This document shows positions 1-9,592 of a stretch of DNA of 64,000 bases, in pieces. Made by a program: the position numbers and the translations under genes. Source of the DNA: Halocatena salina (lineage in GTDB: Archaea; Halobacteriota; Halobacteria; Halobacteriales; Haloarculaceae); the NCBI RefSeq assembly GCF_023115355.1, contig NZ_CP096019.1:1240001-1304000 (forward strand). The letters are read 5' to 3'. The notes beneath the pieces were generated by a model. It ran no database searches, was not told the DNA's origin, and saw only the letters and a list, made by a program, of their open reading frames with translations. How positions within the stretch are numbered: the first letter of the stretch is position 1; each line of letters opens with the position of its first letter.

Positions 1-159
1 GAGGAACTCGATGTACTCCGGAAGGCTGTCGAAGGGGATGTCGTCTGGGACCGTATCGAGTCCATCGAGCGGATCGAAAGCGAACACGAACACGTCTATG
101 ATGTGTCAGTTGCAGGGTTAGAGACGTTCACGACCGGTCAAGGAGTCGTGACGCACAAC
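1..159 (+). other. C-terminal tail of an intein in rpoA2
   Basis: The last 53 codons before the A'' extein show intein C-terminal block F ([14 protein letters not shown]) and block G ending VVTHN, with the splice-site His-Asn at 154-159 followed by Thr (160-162) as the +1 nucleophile. The extein resumes with [10 protein letters not shown], a highly conserved site of A''. The N-terminal splicing domain, and any homing endonuclease, lie outside the window. What is seen is the block F/G signature and the exact junction; that splicing is active is inferred from the intact His, Asn and Thr. Confidence 0.9.
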
Positions 160-1125
160 ACGATGAACACCTTCCACTACGCGGGGGTCGCGGAGATCGA
201 CGTGACTCAAGGGTTGCCGCGTCTCATCGAGTTGGTCGACGCGCGGAAGACACCGGACACGCCGACGATGACGGTGCATTTAGAAGACGAGTACGCCGAC
301 AACCGCGAGAAGGCCCACGAAGTGGTGTGGAAGATCGAGGCGACCCGCATTCTCGCGTTGGGTGACGTGTCGACCAACGTCGCTGACATGCTGGTGCGGA
401 TCGATCTCAACGAGGAGACCCTCCACGAGCGGTGGCCGACGGTCGAGAGTTTGGACATCATCGTCACCGAGATCGCCGACACGATCGAGAGCGAGCTGGG
501 CGTCGAGACCTACCATCAAGGAACGATGATCGAGTTCGGCCCGGACGAACCGAGCTACCGCGATCTCCTCCAGTTGGTCGAAGAGCTTCGTGACATCGTG
601 TTCAAAGGGATCGGAGACATCTCCCGGGTCGTCATCCGGAAAGAGGACCGCGATGACAGGGATGGTCAGGAGTTCGTGTTGTACACCGAAGGGGCAGCCT
701 TCAAGAAGGTGCTCGAAATCGAGGGCGTCGACGCGAGCCGAACGACGACGAACAACATCCACGAGGTGTACCGCGTGCTGGGTGTCGAGGCCGCCCGCGA
801 ACGCATCATCGAGGAGACGATGGACACCCTCGAAGAGCAGGGTCTCGGTGACGTGAACATTCGGCACCTGATGTTGGTCGCGGACATCATGACCAACCGA
901 GGAACGATCGAATCGATCGGCCGACACGGTATTTCCGGAAACAAAGAGAGCGTCCTCGCGCGTGCTGCGTTCGAGGTGACCGTCAACCACCTGCTCGACG
1001 CCGCTGTTCACGGTGAATCCGACGAACTCGACGGTGTGACCGAAAACGTCATCGTCGGCAAACCGATCAAACTCGGTACTGGAGATGTCACCCTCCGAAT
1101 GGGATCGACGGCAACGGACGAATAA
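1..1125 (+). CDS. rpoA2: RNA polymerase subunit A'' (partial, intein-containing)
   Basis: This is the C-terminal part of the archaeal RNA polymerase largest-subunit half A''. The frame is open from base 1, so the gene begins before the window. Bases 160-1125 encode the conserved A'' region, beginning [10 protein letters not shown] and continuing through the GLPRL and VDARK segment of the cleft and jaw modules. Bases 1-159 instead encode an intein tail joined in frame (see separate entry), so active protein needs protein splicing. A GTG at 103 could be mistaken for a start but lies inside the intein. Polymerase genes would be expected upstream and ribosomal protein genes follow. The extein assignment is certain; the length of the intein cannot be seen. 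Confidence 0.96.
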   Translation, partial: EELDVLRKAVEGDVVWDRIESIERIESEHEHVYDVSVAGLETFTTGQGVVTHNTMNTFHYAGVAEIDVTQGLPRLIELVDARKTPDTPTMTVHLEDEYADNREKAHEVVWKIEATRILALGDVSTNVADMLVRIDLNEETLHERWPTVESLDIIVTEIADTIESELGVETYHQGTMIEFGPDEPSYRDLLQLVEELRDIVFKGIGDISRVVIRKEDRDDRDGQEFVLYTEGAAFKKVLEIEGVDASRTTTNNIHEVYRVLGVEAARERIIEETMDTLEEQGLGDVNIRHLMLVADIMTNRGTIESIGRHGISGNKESVLARAAFEVTVNHLLDAAVHGESDELDGVTENVIVGKPIKLGTGDVTLRMGSTATDE

Positions 1126-1152
1126 ACGTCCGACCACCAGTCGAACTCCGGC

Positions 1153-1422
1153 CTACCGAACGGACATGACGAGCAACACGACCAGTCCGACCAGAACGAT
1201 GACGGCTGCGAGCGAATAAGACATACCGACGAGGACGCTGATCATCGTGGAGTGACCGATCAGTCCCGTGTTGATGGCCACCCAGTCGAGCAGGCGACCG
1301 AACACGAACAGGAAAACGACGAATGCTGTTATTTTTCCGCCAATGCTTGCGAAAAATTCGCTGAGTTTGTGACCGAGGGAGCTATCGGAATCGGCCTGAT
1401 CCGTCCGGGAGACGTTGGACAT
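1153..1422 (-). CDS. small membrane protein of unknown function
   Basis: This 89-residue protein has a short polar N-terminus (about 1-25) and two hydrophobic segments near residues 31-50 and 59-88, so it is probably a two-helix integral membrane protein. The ATG at 1422 is preceded by GGTAGGAT, a plausible ribosome site. It runs opposite to rpoA2 and rps12 and fills the gap between them, a place where many haloarchaea carry nusA. I do not recognise a family. The hydrophobic pattern and start support a real gene, but no motif confirms it. Confidence 0.6.
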   Translation of the reverse strand: MSNVSRTDQADSDSSLGHKLSEFFASIGGKITAFVVFLFVFGRLLDWVAINTGLIGHSTMISVLVGMSYSLAAVIVLVGLVVLLVMSVR

Positions 1423-1512
1423 ATCCTACCAATAATAGAGCAGGCGTAATGAGCATGGTGATCGGTTCGGCCGGAACTCGTACGGCTTTCCCCCGAACGA
1501 GGGCGAAAAGGG

Positions 1513-1524
1513 AGCCTTAAGTAG
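1513..1524 (+). promoter_or_regulatory. TATA-type promoter of rps12-rps7
   Basis: A CTTAAGTA box centred near 1519 lies about 30 bases before the rps12 ATG. With archaeal spacing of about 25-27 bases the transcript would begin almost at the start codon, giving a short or absent leader. Seen by eye only. Confidence 0.5.
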
Positions 1525-1548
1525 CTCGATCGGGTACAGGGGCGTACT

Positions 1549-1977
1549 ATGGCGAACGGCAAGTACGCCGCGCGGAAACTCAAGAAGGACCGCCAGAACC
1601 ATCGGTGGTCCGACTCGGAGTACGCGCGACGCGCTCGCGGACTCGGGGAGAAATCCGATCCCTTAGAGGGTGCTCCTCAGGGACGAGGTATCGTGCTCGA
1701 AAAAGTTGGCGTCGAGGCAAAACAGCCCAACTCGGCCATTCGGAAGTGTGTCCGGGTACAGCTCATCAAAAACGGAAAGCAGGTAACGGCGTTCTGTCCC
1801 GGCGACGGCGCGATCTCCTTCATCGATGAACACGACGAAGTGACCATCGCCGGGATCGGTGGTGCGAAGGGTCGCGCGATGGGCGACCTGTCGGGCGTGA
1901 ACTACAAGGTCGAAAAGGTAAACGGCGTCAGCCTGATCGAACTCGTCCGCGGGAACGCGGAAAAGCCGGTGCGATAG
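1549..1977 (+). CDS. rps12: 30S ribosomal protein S12
   Basis: Ribosomal protein uS12 helps form the decoding centre of the small subunit. The 142-residue protein has the archaeal form: a basic N-terminus, the [20 protein letters not shown] core and the family GDLSGV and YKV segments, at normal length. The ATG at 1549 follows a TATA-like box at matching distance. rps7 begins two bases after its stop, so the two are cotranscribed. Nothing is unusual in the gene itself; what is unusual is the gene upstream, because nusA is absent from its common place. Confidence 0.97.
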   Translation: MANGKYAARKLKKDRQNHRWSDSEYARRARGLGEKSDPLEGAPQGRGIVLEKVGVEAKQPNSAIRKCVRVQLIKNGKQVTAFCPGDGAISFIDEHDEVTIAGIGGAKGRAMGDLSGVNYKVEKVNGVSLIELVRGNAEKPVR

Positions 1978-1978
1978 T

Positions 1979-2593
1979 ATGAGCGGCTCAGAAACACCGG
2001 ATCCCGATCAGCCGGCGGGAAGCGACGAGGTCGATGTCAACGCACAACTGTTTGCTCGGTGGAGCGTCTCCGATATCGCCTACTCTGATCCCTCGACCGA
2101 GCGCTATATCACGGTCACGCCGGTCGCACATACGATGGGGCGACACGCCTCAAAACAGTTCAAGAAAAGCGAGATCAGCATCGTTGAGCGGCTCATCAAC
2201 CGTCTGATGCGAACGGAGGAGAACACCGGCAAGAAAGGGATGACGACGAAGATCGTCCGCGAGGCGTTCGACATCGTCCACGATCGCACGGAGGAAAACC
2301 CAGTACAGGTGCTCGTGACGGCGGTCGAAAACGCTGCTCCCCGCGAAGAGACAGTTCGACTCAAATACGGCGGGATCTCCGTTCCTCAGGCCGTCGACGT
2401 CGCTCCCCAGCGCCGGGTCGACCAAGCGCTCAAGTTCCTCGCCGAAGGTGCACACGAGGCGTCATTTAAATCGACGACCTCGGTCGAACAAGCACTTGCC
2501 GAGCAGCTGATCGGGTCGTCCAACTACGACGTGCAAACCTACGCCATCAACCAGAAAGAAGAGAAAGAGCGCGTCGCCGCAGCAGCACGATAA
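1979..2593 (+). CDS. rps7: 30S ribosomal protein S7
   Basis: Ribosomal protein uS7 nucleates the 3' domain of 16S rRNA in the head of the small subunit. The 204-residue product has the extended acidic N-terminus typical of haloarchaea (about 1-30) and then the S7 fold, including a KKSEISIVERLINRL stretch, a GKKGMT segment and the GGISVPQAVDV and RRVDQALKFL motifs. It starts one base after the rps12 stop codon. fusA, often the next gene in archaea, is displaced about 3.6 kb downstream by three inserted genes. Confidence 0.97.
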   Translation: MSGSETPDPDQPAGSDEVDVNAQLFARWSVSDIAYSDPSTERYITVTPVAHTMGRHASKQFKKSEISIVERLINRLMRTEENTGKKGMTTKIVREAFDIVHDRTEENPVQVLVTAVENAAPREETVRLKYGGISVPQAVDVAPQRRVDQALKFLAEGAHEASFKSTTSVEQALAEQLIGSSNYDVQTYAINQKEEKERVAAAAR

Positions 2594-2630
2594 CTGTCGG
2601 CTCCGGTTTTCGTCCGAGTCGTCGGGAGAT

Positions 2631-3539
2631 TCATCCGTTCGTGCTGGCCGTGTACGCCCGTGTCACGTCCACGAGTGCGTTCCGGTATTCGGCTTCGTCC
2701 GGGTCGGTGGTGAGCGTCCGAAACCGTGATTTGAACGCGTCGAGATCGACGTTCGGGGCGTCGTTGGCAGCTGCGTGTGCGAGATCGTACAGCTGATGGT
2801 CGGTCTCGACCAGATCGTGGCGCTCACACAACGCGAGCGCAAACGCCGCGTTCACGGCAGTGATGTCACTAGACGCAGTCCGGCTATCCGAAGAGCGGAG
2901 CTGTTGGTTGCCCAAGGGACATCGTTCCTCGGTGTCGCCGGGCTTCGCCCGGCTGCTTGCGGAGTAAAGCTCCGCTCTGTCGACAGCAGCTGCTGGCTGC
3001 TGGCTGCTGGCCGAGCGAAGCCCGGTGATGTCGTGCTCGGAGTTTCGGGTGAGCCGTGGCCATACGATCGGAGCAGTCGCCGGCTGGTCCACGACTGCAC
3101 TCGCCAGTGCGGATTCGAGGAACGTGACCAGCTTGTTCGGCGGCGTGACATCAAGCGTGATGTCGTCGGCGTAGATATCCTTCATGTGATTTGCGATCTG
3201 ATAACAGTGTGTGAGTGTTCGTCGCTCGACGGACTGTCCGGCGAGCGCGAGGTAGATCGCTTCGGCCGTTGATTGTGTGTGGGAGGGATGTTTCTGTTCG
3301 TTGCGATGCATGTGTGAGAACTCGTGTAACGCCAGTTCACGCGCCATCGCCGAGCTTGCCGTCGTGTGGGACATATTGAGGAGGTGGTGATCGTCGTAAT
3401 GGGCCGTCCACGTCCGCTCGTCCGGGTCGGATCGAACTCGAACGTACACCCGTTTGTCGAGATCGTACTCCGTCTCGAATACATCACGCGCGCTCAAAAA
3501 CGGAGCCGTCGGACCACCACCCTGCACTCGGACCTCCAT
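2631..3539 (-). CDS. DUF5781-like haloarchaeal protein with inserted segment
   Basis: The product is about 302 residues. It resembles a conserved haloarchaeal family I know as DUF5781, often near rps7 and fusA. A central ALHEFSHMHRNE stretch contains HEFSH, an HExxH metal-site pattern, so a zinc-dependent hydrolase is possible but unproven. A conserved YQIANHMKDIYADDITL block follows. The ATG at 3539 is chosen over one five codons upstream because family members begin MxVRVQG. Between about residues 175 and 225 the protein becomes low in complexity (Ser, Ala, Gln, Arg rich). The DNA there is a nested palindrome (2892-3025), which looks like an in-frame insertion. Confidence 0.75.
   Translation of the reverse strand: MEVRVQGGGPTAPFLSARDVFETEYDLDKRVYVRVRSDPDERTWTAHYDDHHLLNMSHTTASSAMARELALHEFSHMHRNEQKHPSHTQSTAEAIYLALAGQSVERRTLTHCYQIANHMKDIYADDITLDVTPPNKLVTFLESALASAVVDQPATAPIVWPRLTRNSEHDITGLRSASSQQPAAAVDRAELYSASSRAKPGDTEERCPLGNQQLRSSDSRTASSDITAVNAAFALALCERHDLVETDHQLYDLAHAAANDAPNVDLDAFKSRFRTLTTDPDEAEYRNALVDVTRAYTASTNG
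2892..3025. repeat. nested palindromic element inside the DUF5781-like gene
   Basis: AGAGCGGAGCT (2892-2902) is a perfect inverted match to 2968-2978. CCGGGCTTCG (2938-2947) is a perfect inverted match to 3016-3025, and CCGGGC/GCCCGG (2938-2952) also forms a tight hairpin. A run of repeated GCTGCTG units occupies about 2986-3009. The reading frame of the host gene stays open through it. The layout resembles palindromic elements that insert in frame into proteins. Confidence 0.65.
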
Positions 3540-3705
3540 GCGTATGCATACCACAACTCGAACGAGTATGACTCTTGTGTCGGCATCGACAGCTCACGGC
3601 AAAGCGACCCAGATATTCTCAAGCTTCGTGTTCGGTCGGTGGTGTCAATCCTGTCACGTATTGATCGCAACTGTTAGGTAATTCCTCTTGGAATACTCGA
3701 ATTCG

Positions 3706-4476
3706 ATGGTCTCCGAAGAGAGGGACGTCGTCGCCATCGAGGCGACGAACCTCCGTAAGACGTATGGGTCCGAGATAGCCCTCGATGACGTGTCGCTTTC
3801 GATCCCGAGGGGTGTCGTGTATGGATTTCTCGGCCCGAACGGTGCAGGGAAGACGACAACAATGAGGCTGTTGACGGGTTTGACACGGCCAACATCCGGA
3901 ACGGTCACCGTCTGTAACGTCCCCGTGAACGACCGGCGACAGTTGGCCGACCATGTGGGCTATCTCCCGGAGTCCCCGCCCTTGTACGACGCGTTCAGCG
4001 CCCGCGAACAGCTCGACTACGTCGCGGAGCTTCGGGACCTCCCGTCAGGAGTTGCCAGGGAGCGGATCGAACGGTATCTCGATCGGTTCGAGCTCGCCGA
4101 GGACGCCGACAAACGAATCAGCACCTACTCCAAGGGGATGAAACAGAAAACCGCCTTCATCCAGAGCGTACTACACGATCCAGACGTGCTGTTGTTGGAC
4201 GAGCCGACCTCCGGACTCGATCCGCGGGCCGCCCGCCGCATCCGGGAATCGATCACCGAGTTTGCCGATGCGGGAACGACCGTCTTCCTGTCGACGCACA
4301 TCCTTCCCGTCGTCGAAGCGGTCGCCGACGAGATCGGCGTACTGTTCGACGGTCGGTTGGTCACCGAAGGGACGCCCGAAGGCGTCCAATCGCTCGCCGA
4401 AACCGGCGAGGACGGAACGCTCGAAGACGCGTTTCTCGCCGTTACCAGTCAGGAGGCAGCAGCCGACAACCGATGA
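3706..4476 (+). CDS. ABC transporter ATP-binding protein (ABC-2 export type)
   Basis: This is the cytoplasmic ATPase of an exporter. The 256-residue protein has Walker A GPNGAGKTT at residues 43-51, a Q-loop region near the LPESPPLYD stretch, an ABC signature of the YSKGMKQK form common in ABC-2 systems, and Walker B VLLLDEP followed by TSGLDP and the switch STH. The ATG at 3706 is preferred to an in-frame TTG at 3688 because TTG starts are rare here. The stop overlaps the permease start by four bases (ATGA), so the pair is translationally coupled. The substrate cannot be told. Confidence 0.93.
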   Translation: MVSEERDVVAIEATNLRKTYGSEIALDDVSLSIPRGVVYGFLGPNGAGKTTTMRLLTGLTRPTSGTVTVCNVPVNDRRQLADHVGYLPESPPLYDAFSAREQLDYVAELRDLPSGVARERIERYLDRFELAEDADKRISTYSKGMKQKTAFIQSVLHDPDVLLLDEPTSGLDPRAARRIRESITEFADAGTTVFLSTHILPVVEAVADEIGVLFDGRLVTEGTPEGVQSLAETGEDGTLEDAFLAVTSQEAAADNR

Positions 4477-6080
4477 ACGCGCGCCAAGACATCCGTCACG
4501 GTGTCCGTATCGCCCGCGCGGAGTTCGTTCGTGAACTTCGAGAGGCGACCGGAGACAGACGACAAATGATCGGGCTTCTCATGATGGGACTGTTCTACGG
4601 TGGGGGCCTCCTGTTTGTGCTTCCGGGGGTGTACGTTCTCGGACAGACGGTGGACTCGGTGAATTCGATACCGTACTTGGGTGGGATCGCAACCGTGTTA
4701 CCACTCCTCTTGCTGCTGCTCTCGATGTTCCGAACCGGTCAACAGATCGGCACTATCGAAGGCGAGGAGCTCATCCTACTGACCGCCCACCCGCGGGCGG
4801 TCGTGCTCGGGGTGATCGGCGCGGAAATCGCTCACTTGGCGGTGTGGCTCGGCGTTCCGAGCGGGCTGATCGCCGTCGTGTTCGCGCTGGGGATGGGAAC
4901 GCCCATGTTGCCGGTGACCGCCGGCCTCGTCCTCCTCCCGTTGTTCTGTTGGGTGTCCGTGTGGGGGTATGCGGGCGGGATCGGAATGTTGCGGCTGTTT
5001 CGATGGTTGCCCGGACTCGAGCGGCTTCTGAAGATCGGCTGGGTGATCGCGATGTTACTGATCATGTTCGGTTCACAGTACATCGGAACCGCCATCGCCG
5101 ACGGAACGTTCTCGATGGAAGGACTGCTCGAAACGCTCACGTTCGAGCCGCTACGATCGTACGCTGAACTCGTGTTCATCGGCACCGAGCTGTCCCACTC
5201 CCCATCGATCGGTGGGGTGGGGGTCCTTGGAGGACTGGTACTACTCACTCCGCTCGGACTTGCTGTGGCCACGAAACAGGCAGCAGTGTTCTGGTTCACT
5301 GACGACCCGACACCCGAGCAACCACAGCGGACCGAACGTACCTCCGGCGGATTTGACGCACCCCAACCGTTCGGCTCGAACAGTGCCAGAACCATTGCGT
5401 GGGGCCACCTGGTCCGTGCCGTTCGACAGCCCCAGGAATTCGCCCATCTCACGATGGTGCTGATCTATCTCGGTATGGGGGCTGCGCCGCTCATTCAGTC
5501 TGCCGGTATCATCGGCCCGATCGTCGCCGGGCTGGGCATCGTGCTCGCTACCCAACTCGCCGGCATGACGTTCGGCTTGAATCCCCTTGGCGACGATCGG
5601 CCCGCGTTTCCCTTGCTGTTGCTCACCGATGTGGGACCGCGAACGCTGGTGTGGAGCCGAGTGATCGCCGGGCTTGCGATCGGCGTTCCGATCGCCCTGC
5701 TCGTACCACTTGGCTCGATCGTCGTTGGAACCCCCGTGCTCCCTGCCGTCGGCTTTACGGTCGTCGGCTGTGCGATGTGTCTCACTGCAGCGACGTTCGC
5801 GGTCGGAATCGGAGCGGCATATCCGATCTACGAGGAGCGGGAGTTCTGGGGCACGGAGACGGTAGTCCCATCGACCGGTATAATGATGGTGTATCTGTGG
5901 GTCGTCAGTGGAGGGACGGTGATCGGACTGCTACTCACGTGGAGTGTACTTACCGGATCGGGAGGGTTCAGCCCTTTAGTTGTCGCCGGCGTCGGCGTGT
6001 ATCTCCTGATGACAGTCGGTGTTCCCTACGGGTCATACCGGTACGCAGTCCGGCGCTACCGAACGTACACCTTGCAGTGA
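4473..6080 (+). CDS. ABC-2 type permease, multi-span membrane protein
   Basis: This 535-residue protein is the membrane partner of the preceding ATPase. It opens with a cytoplasmic amphipathic stretch (about 1-35), then many hydrophobic segments, beginning near residues 36-58 and 65-85, with a polar loop near 265-300 that is rich in charged residues. No solute-binding protein gene is nearby, which fits an exporter rather than an importer. The ATGA overlap with the ATPase gene supports a two-gene operon. The pair sits between rps7 and fusA, so it has broken up a normally compact translation cluster. Confidence 0.85.
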   Translation: MNARQDIRHGVRIARAEFVRELREATGDRRQMIGLLMMGLFYGGGLLFVLPGVYVLGQTVDSVNSIPYLGGIATVLPLLLLLLSMFRTGQQIGTIEGEELILLTAHPRAVVLGVIGAEIAHLAVWLGVPSGLIAVVFALGMGTPMLPVTAGLVLLPLFCWVSVWGYAGGIGMLRLFRWLPGLERLLKIGWVIAMLLIMFGSQYIGTAIADGTFSMEGLLETLTFEPLRSYAELVFIGTELSHSPSIGGVGVLGGLVLLTPLGLAVATKQAAVFWFTDDPTPEQPQRTERTSGGFDAPQPFGSNSARTIAWGHLVRAVRQPQEFAHLTMVLIYLGMGAAPLIQSAGIIGPIVAGLGIVLATQLAGMTFGLNPLGDDRPAFPLLLLTDVGPRTLVWSRVIAGLAIGVPIALLVPLGSIVVGTPVLPAVGFTVVGCAMCLTAATFAVGIGAAYPIYEEREFWGTETVVPSTGIMMVYLWVVSGGTVIGLLLTWSVLTGSGGFSPLVVAGVGVYLLMTVGVPYGSYRYAVRRYRTYTLQ

Positions 6081-6189
6081 TCGAACGGTCGAAACGCCAA
6101 TACACAGGCTCTTGTAGCCATTGTACATCTATTCGTAGCGTCCATCGGAAACACTATGCTTTTCACTGCGCTTCTGATATAGCGCGGTA

Positions 6190-8382
6190 ATGGGCCGACG
6201 TAAGAAGATCGTACAGGAGTGTGAGCGGCTGATGGACAGACCGGAGAACATCCGGAACATCGCTATCGCTGCCCACATCGATCACGGAAAGACGACTCTA
6301 ACTGACAATCTATTGGCAGGTGCGGGGATGATCTCGGAGGATCTCGCTGGCGAGCAGTTGGCGATGGACACCGAGGAAGACGAACAGGAGCGTGGAATCA
6401 CCATCGACGCGGCGAACGTGTCGATGACTCACGAATGGGAGGGGACGAACCACCTCATCAACCTCATCGACACGCCGGGCCACGTCGACTTCGGTGGTGA
6501 CGTGACCCGTGCGATGCGCGCGGTCGACGGAGCACTCGTGGTCGTCGACGCCGTCGAGGGAACGATGCCCCAGACCGAAACCGTGTTGCGCCAGGCGCTC
6601 CGGGAAGGCGTTAAACCGGCGCTGTTCATCAACAAGGTCGACCGGCTCATCAACGAGCTACAGGAAGGTCCCGAGGAGATGCAACAGCGCCTTCAGGGTG
6701 TCATCCGCGACGTCAACGAACTCATCCGTGGGATGGCAGAAGAGAAATACGAAGAGGAGAACTGGCGAGTCACCGTCGAGGACGGCACCGTCGCCTTCGG
6801 ATCGGCGCTGTACAACTGGGCCGTCTCTCTTCCCTCGATGCAGGCAACCGGTATCGACTTCGGTGACATCATCGATTACAACCGACGCGGTGAAGAGGGT
6901 ATCAACGAACTCAAAGAGCAGTCGCCGCTGTCTGACGTCGTGTTGGACATGGTCGCGGAACACTTCCCAGATCCGTTGGAAGCCCAGCCCGAGCGCATTC
7001 CAACGGTGTGGCGGGGCGACAGCGAGAGTGACCTCGCGACGATGATGCAGGAAGTCGACAAGGATGGCGACGTCGTGTTCATGGTCACTGACATCGGCAT
7101 GGATCCCCACGCCGGAGAGATCGCCACGGGACGAGTGTTCTCCGGGACGCTCGAACGCGGACAGGATCTGCACGTGTCGGGCACCGCTGGAACGAATCGG
7201 ATTCAGTCGGTTGGGATCTTCATGGGCGGCGAGCGCGAGGAGGTCGAACGCGTTCCCGCCGGGAACATCGCCAGCGTCACTGGAATGCGCGATGCGATCG
7301 CTGGATCGACCGCTTCCAGCGTCGAGATGACGCCGTTCGAGTCGATCGAACACATCTCCGAGCCGGTTATCACGAAATCCGTCGAGGCACAGCACATGGA
7401 CGATCTGCCAAAGCTGATCGAGACGCTCCGGCAGGTGTCCAAAGAGGATCCGACGATCCAGATCGAGATCAACGAGGACACCGGTGAGCACTTGATCAGT
7501 GGACAGGGCGAACTCCACCTCGAAGTCACCACCCAACGCATCGAGCGCGAGCAAGGCATTCCGGTCACGACCGGTGAGCCGATCGTCGTCTTCCGGGAAG
7601 CACCCCGCGAAGATAGTGAAGTCGTAGAGGGAATCTCCCCGAACCGTCACAACCGGTTTTACATCAGCATCGAGCCGCTTTCGGAAGACCTCATCGAGCT
7701 GTTAAAACGTGGCGAGGCGACCAACGACATGCCGGAACTGGAACGGCGAGAGGCCCTCATGGAGGCCGGCATGGACAAAGACACCGCCCAAAACGTCGAG
7801 CACATCCACAGCTCGAACATCCTCATCGACGACACGAAGGGGATCCAACACCTGAACGAAACGATGGAGCTCGTTATCGAAGGGATCGAGGAGGCGCTCG
7901 AAGACGGCCCGCTCGCTGCCGAGCCGGTTCAGGGCGCGCTCATTCGCCTTAAAGACGCCAGGCTCCACGAGGACGCCATCCACCGTGGACCGGCCCAAGT
8001 GATCCCTGCGGTGCGTGAGGCAGCGCACAACGCGCTCATCGACGCACGGATCTCGCTGCTCGAACCGATCCAAGACGTTCGGATCGACGTCCCCAACGAA
8101 CATATGGGATCGGCCTCCGGTGAGATTCAGGGTCGTCGTGGCCGCGTCGACGACATGTACCAGGAAGGAGATCTGATGGTCGTCGAAGGGGTTGCTCCGG
8201 TGGCCGAGATGATCGGCTTTGCAAGCGACATCCGTTCAGCGACGGAGGGCCGCGCGTCGTGGAACACCGAAAACGCAGGCTTCCAGGTGATGGCCGACAA
8301 CCTCCAAACGGAGACCATCACGGAAATCCGCGAACGGAAAGGTATGAAAACGGAACTGCCGGCGACCGTCGATTACTTCTGA
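6190..8382 (+). CDS. fusA: translation elongation factor EF-2
   Basis: EF-2 is the GTPase that drives ribosomal translocation. The protein has 730 residues, the usual archaeal length. The P-loop AHIDHGKTT is at about 28-36, the switch [10 protein letters not shown] follows, and NKVD is the G4 motif. The C-terminal [12 protein letters not shown] motif places the histidine modified to diphthamide at residue 598. The ATG at 6190 matches the family N-terminus MGRRKKIV. It stands alone with about 110 bases before it and a small zinc-ribbon gene after it. Function is certain. Confidence 0.98.
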   Translation: MGRRKKIVQECERLMDRPENIRNIAIAAHIDHGKTTLTDNLLAGAGMISEDLAGEQLAMDTEEDEQERGITIDAANVSMTHEWEGTNHLINLIDTPGHVDFGGDVTRAMRAVDGALVVVDAVEGTMPQTETVLRQALREGVKPALFINKVDRLINELQEGPEEMQQRLQGVIRDVNELIRGMAEEKYEEENWRVTVEDGTVAFGSALYNWAVSLPSMQATGIDFGDIIDYNRRGEEGINELKEQSPLSDVVLDMVAEHFPDPLEAQPERIPTVWRGDSESDLATMMQEVDKDGDVVFMVTDIGMDPHAGEIATGRVFSGTLERGQDLHVSGTAGTNRIQSVGIFMGGEREEVERVPAGNIASVTGMRDAIAGSTASSVEMTPFESIEHISEPVITKSVEAQHMDDLPKLIETLRQVSKEDPTIQIEINEDTGEHLISGQGELHLEVTTQRIEREQGIPVTTGEPIVVFREAPREDSEVVEGISPNRHNRFYISIEPLSEDLIELLKRGEATNDMPELERREALMEAGMDKDTAQNVEHIHSSNILIDDTKGIQHLNETMELVIEGIEEALEDGPLAAEPVQGALIRLKDARLHEDAIHRGPAQVIPAVREAAHNALIDARISLLEPIQDVRIDVPNEHMGSASGEIQGRRGRVDDMYQEGDLMVVEGVAPVAEMIGFASDIRSATEGRASWNTENAGFQVMADNLQTETITEIRERKGMKTELPATVDYF

Positions 8383-8471
8383 ATCGTTGGCGTTCGGTTC
8401 TGCCGCGTTCCCATCGTTCGACCACCTCATCTATCACCAGTGGTAAATGAGTTGCTATCGAAATGTGACTA

Positions 8472-8687
8472 ATGGACAACGATGAAACACTCTGTCCCGA
8501 TTGTTCCGTCGAGATGGAGGCGTTGACACTGCGAGCGCTCGGGTACAACAGCAAGATAGCACTCGTTACCGACGAGCCACAGGACGACCTACTCGGGCGG
8601 CTCGGTCCAAACAAAAAATACGACATCGTTCCATACGTCTGCCCGGAATGTTCGCTCACTCGGCTGTATGCGGATATTGACGAGTGA
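8472..8687 (+). CDS. small two-CPxC zinc-ribbon protein
   Basis: This 71-residue protein has CPDC near residue 8 and CPEC near residue 57, which together can bind one zinc ion. Between them is a short beta-rich stretch with no recognisable enzyme motif. Such tiny zinc ribbons are common in haloarchaea and usually have no assigned role; nucleic-acid or protein contact is a guess. It follows fusA on the same strand with a gap of about 90 bases. The start is the only good ATG. Confidence 0.72.
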   Translation: MDNDETLCPDCSVEMEALTLRALGYNSKIALVTDEPQDDLLGRLGPNKKYDIVPYVCPECSLTRLYADIDE

Positions 8688-8739
8688 GCACTGACGACAA
8701 CGATGGAAGATCGAACAGGTTCCATCGGTCACCGAGCCG

Positions 8740-9442
8740 GTCAGAAAGCACGTCTTCGAAACCAGCTTTCGACAAGTCCCGTTCCGACAGGGGTCGTCGC
8801 CCATTTACACTCTCCAAACAGCACCGAGGGCGTTTGGTCGTCGAGCGCAATGAGGTCGATCTCCTGTTCGTCGTAGCACCCGTTGCGATCGCTTCGAGGA
8901 TGCTCATGTACCGTAACGGATCTCGAAGCTTCGTCCGGAGACGGAACTCAGGTTCATTGTAGAGGATCGATGTCTTCGAAAGATGCTGGTTGAGAATGTT
9001 CGTTTCGAGGGAAACATCGTGATCGAACAGGGTGAGATCCATCGGCATCCCCCCGGTCACCGCGAACGACCGAACGCTGTCGGCAAACGAGTGGTCGATG
9101 AGCTCGAACGTGGTGGGGAATGAAAAGGGCTGAAGGTCTATCTGTGTGGTTCGATGGCCGTATAAGGGGCTTTCGTGACTCATCACCTCCGATTCTATGA
9201 GTCTGATACTCGATCCACAGAGAATGAGTGTCGACGTAGAATCGGCTGGCTGATCATCAACCATCCCCTGAAACGCCGAAAGCACCGACTCGTCCGAAGC
9301 AACGAGATACGGAAATTCGTCGGTTGCGGTGAGCTTTTCCTGTTGAACTCTCGCAGCGTCCTGGGAACAAGGTGGTACCGAACTGGTTCTGATCGTATTC
9401 CGCCCAGAGCACCTCGAGTTCCTCGACACGATCGTAGAACAT
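8740..9442 (-). pseudogene. decayed archaeal AAA ATPase with nuclease-like tail
   Basis: Remnants of one gene lie in order on the minus strand but in different frames. The N-terminus (from ATG at 9442, MFYDRVEELEVLWAEYDQ) matches the start of the archaeal ATPase family that carries a DUF234 tail. The stretch that should hold the P-loop is lost or scrambled near 9340-9390. The ATPase body is readable from about 9335 to 8890, ending ILEAIATGATT. The winged-helix segment is deleted, and the tail survives near 8850-8760 as EID...FGECKW, a nuclease-like metal site. Several frameshifts and two deletions make it non-functional. Confidence 0.8.
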
Positions 9443-9592
9443 TATTACGATGACGACTCAGCTGTCGTCCTTCCTGTCGTGTTACCCGACGATCAACCAC
9501 CGGCAAGCATGCGTGCAGAGCGAGTCGGTTAAGACGTTCTCGTGGTTTCACATCACAATGCGAACCGCCCTAGCCGTGATGGAGGTGGATCG

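Noticed and set aside
280-1137. 285-residue minus-strand frame opposite rpoA2
   Set aside because: It mirrors a certain coding region in GC-rich DNA, has no motif, and its length follows from the codon bias of the true gene.
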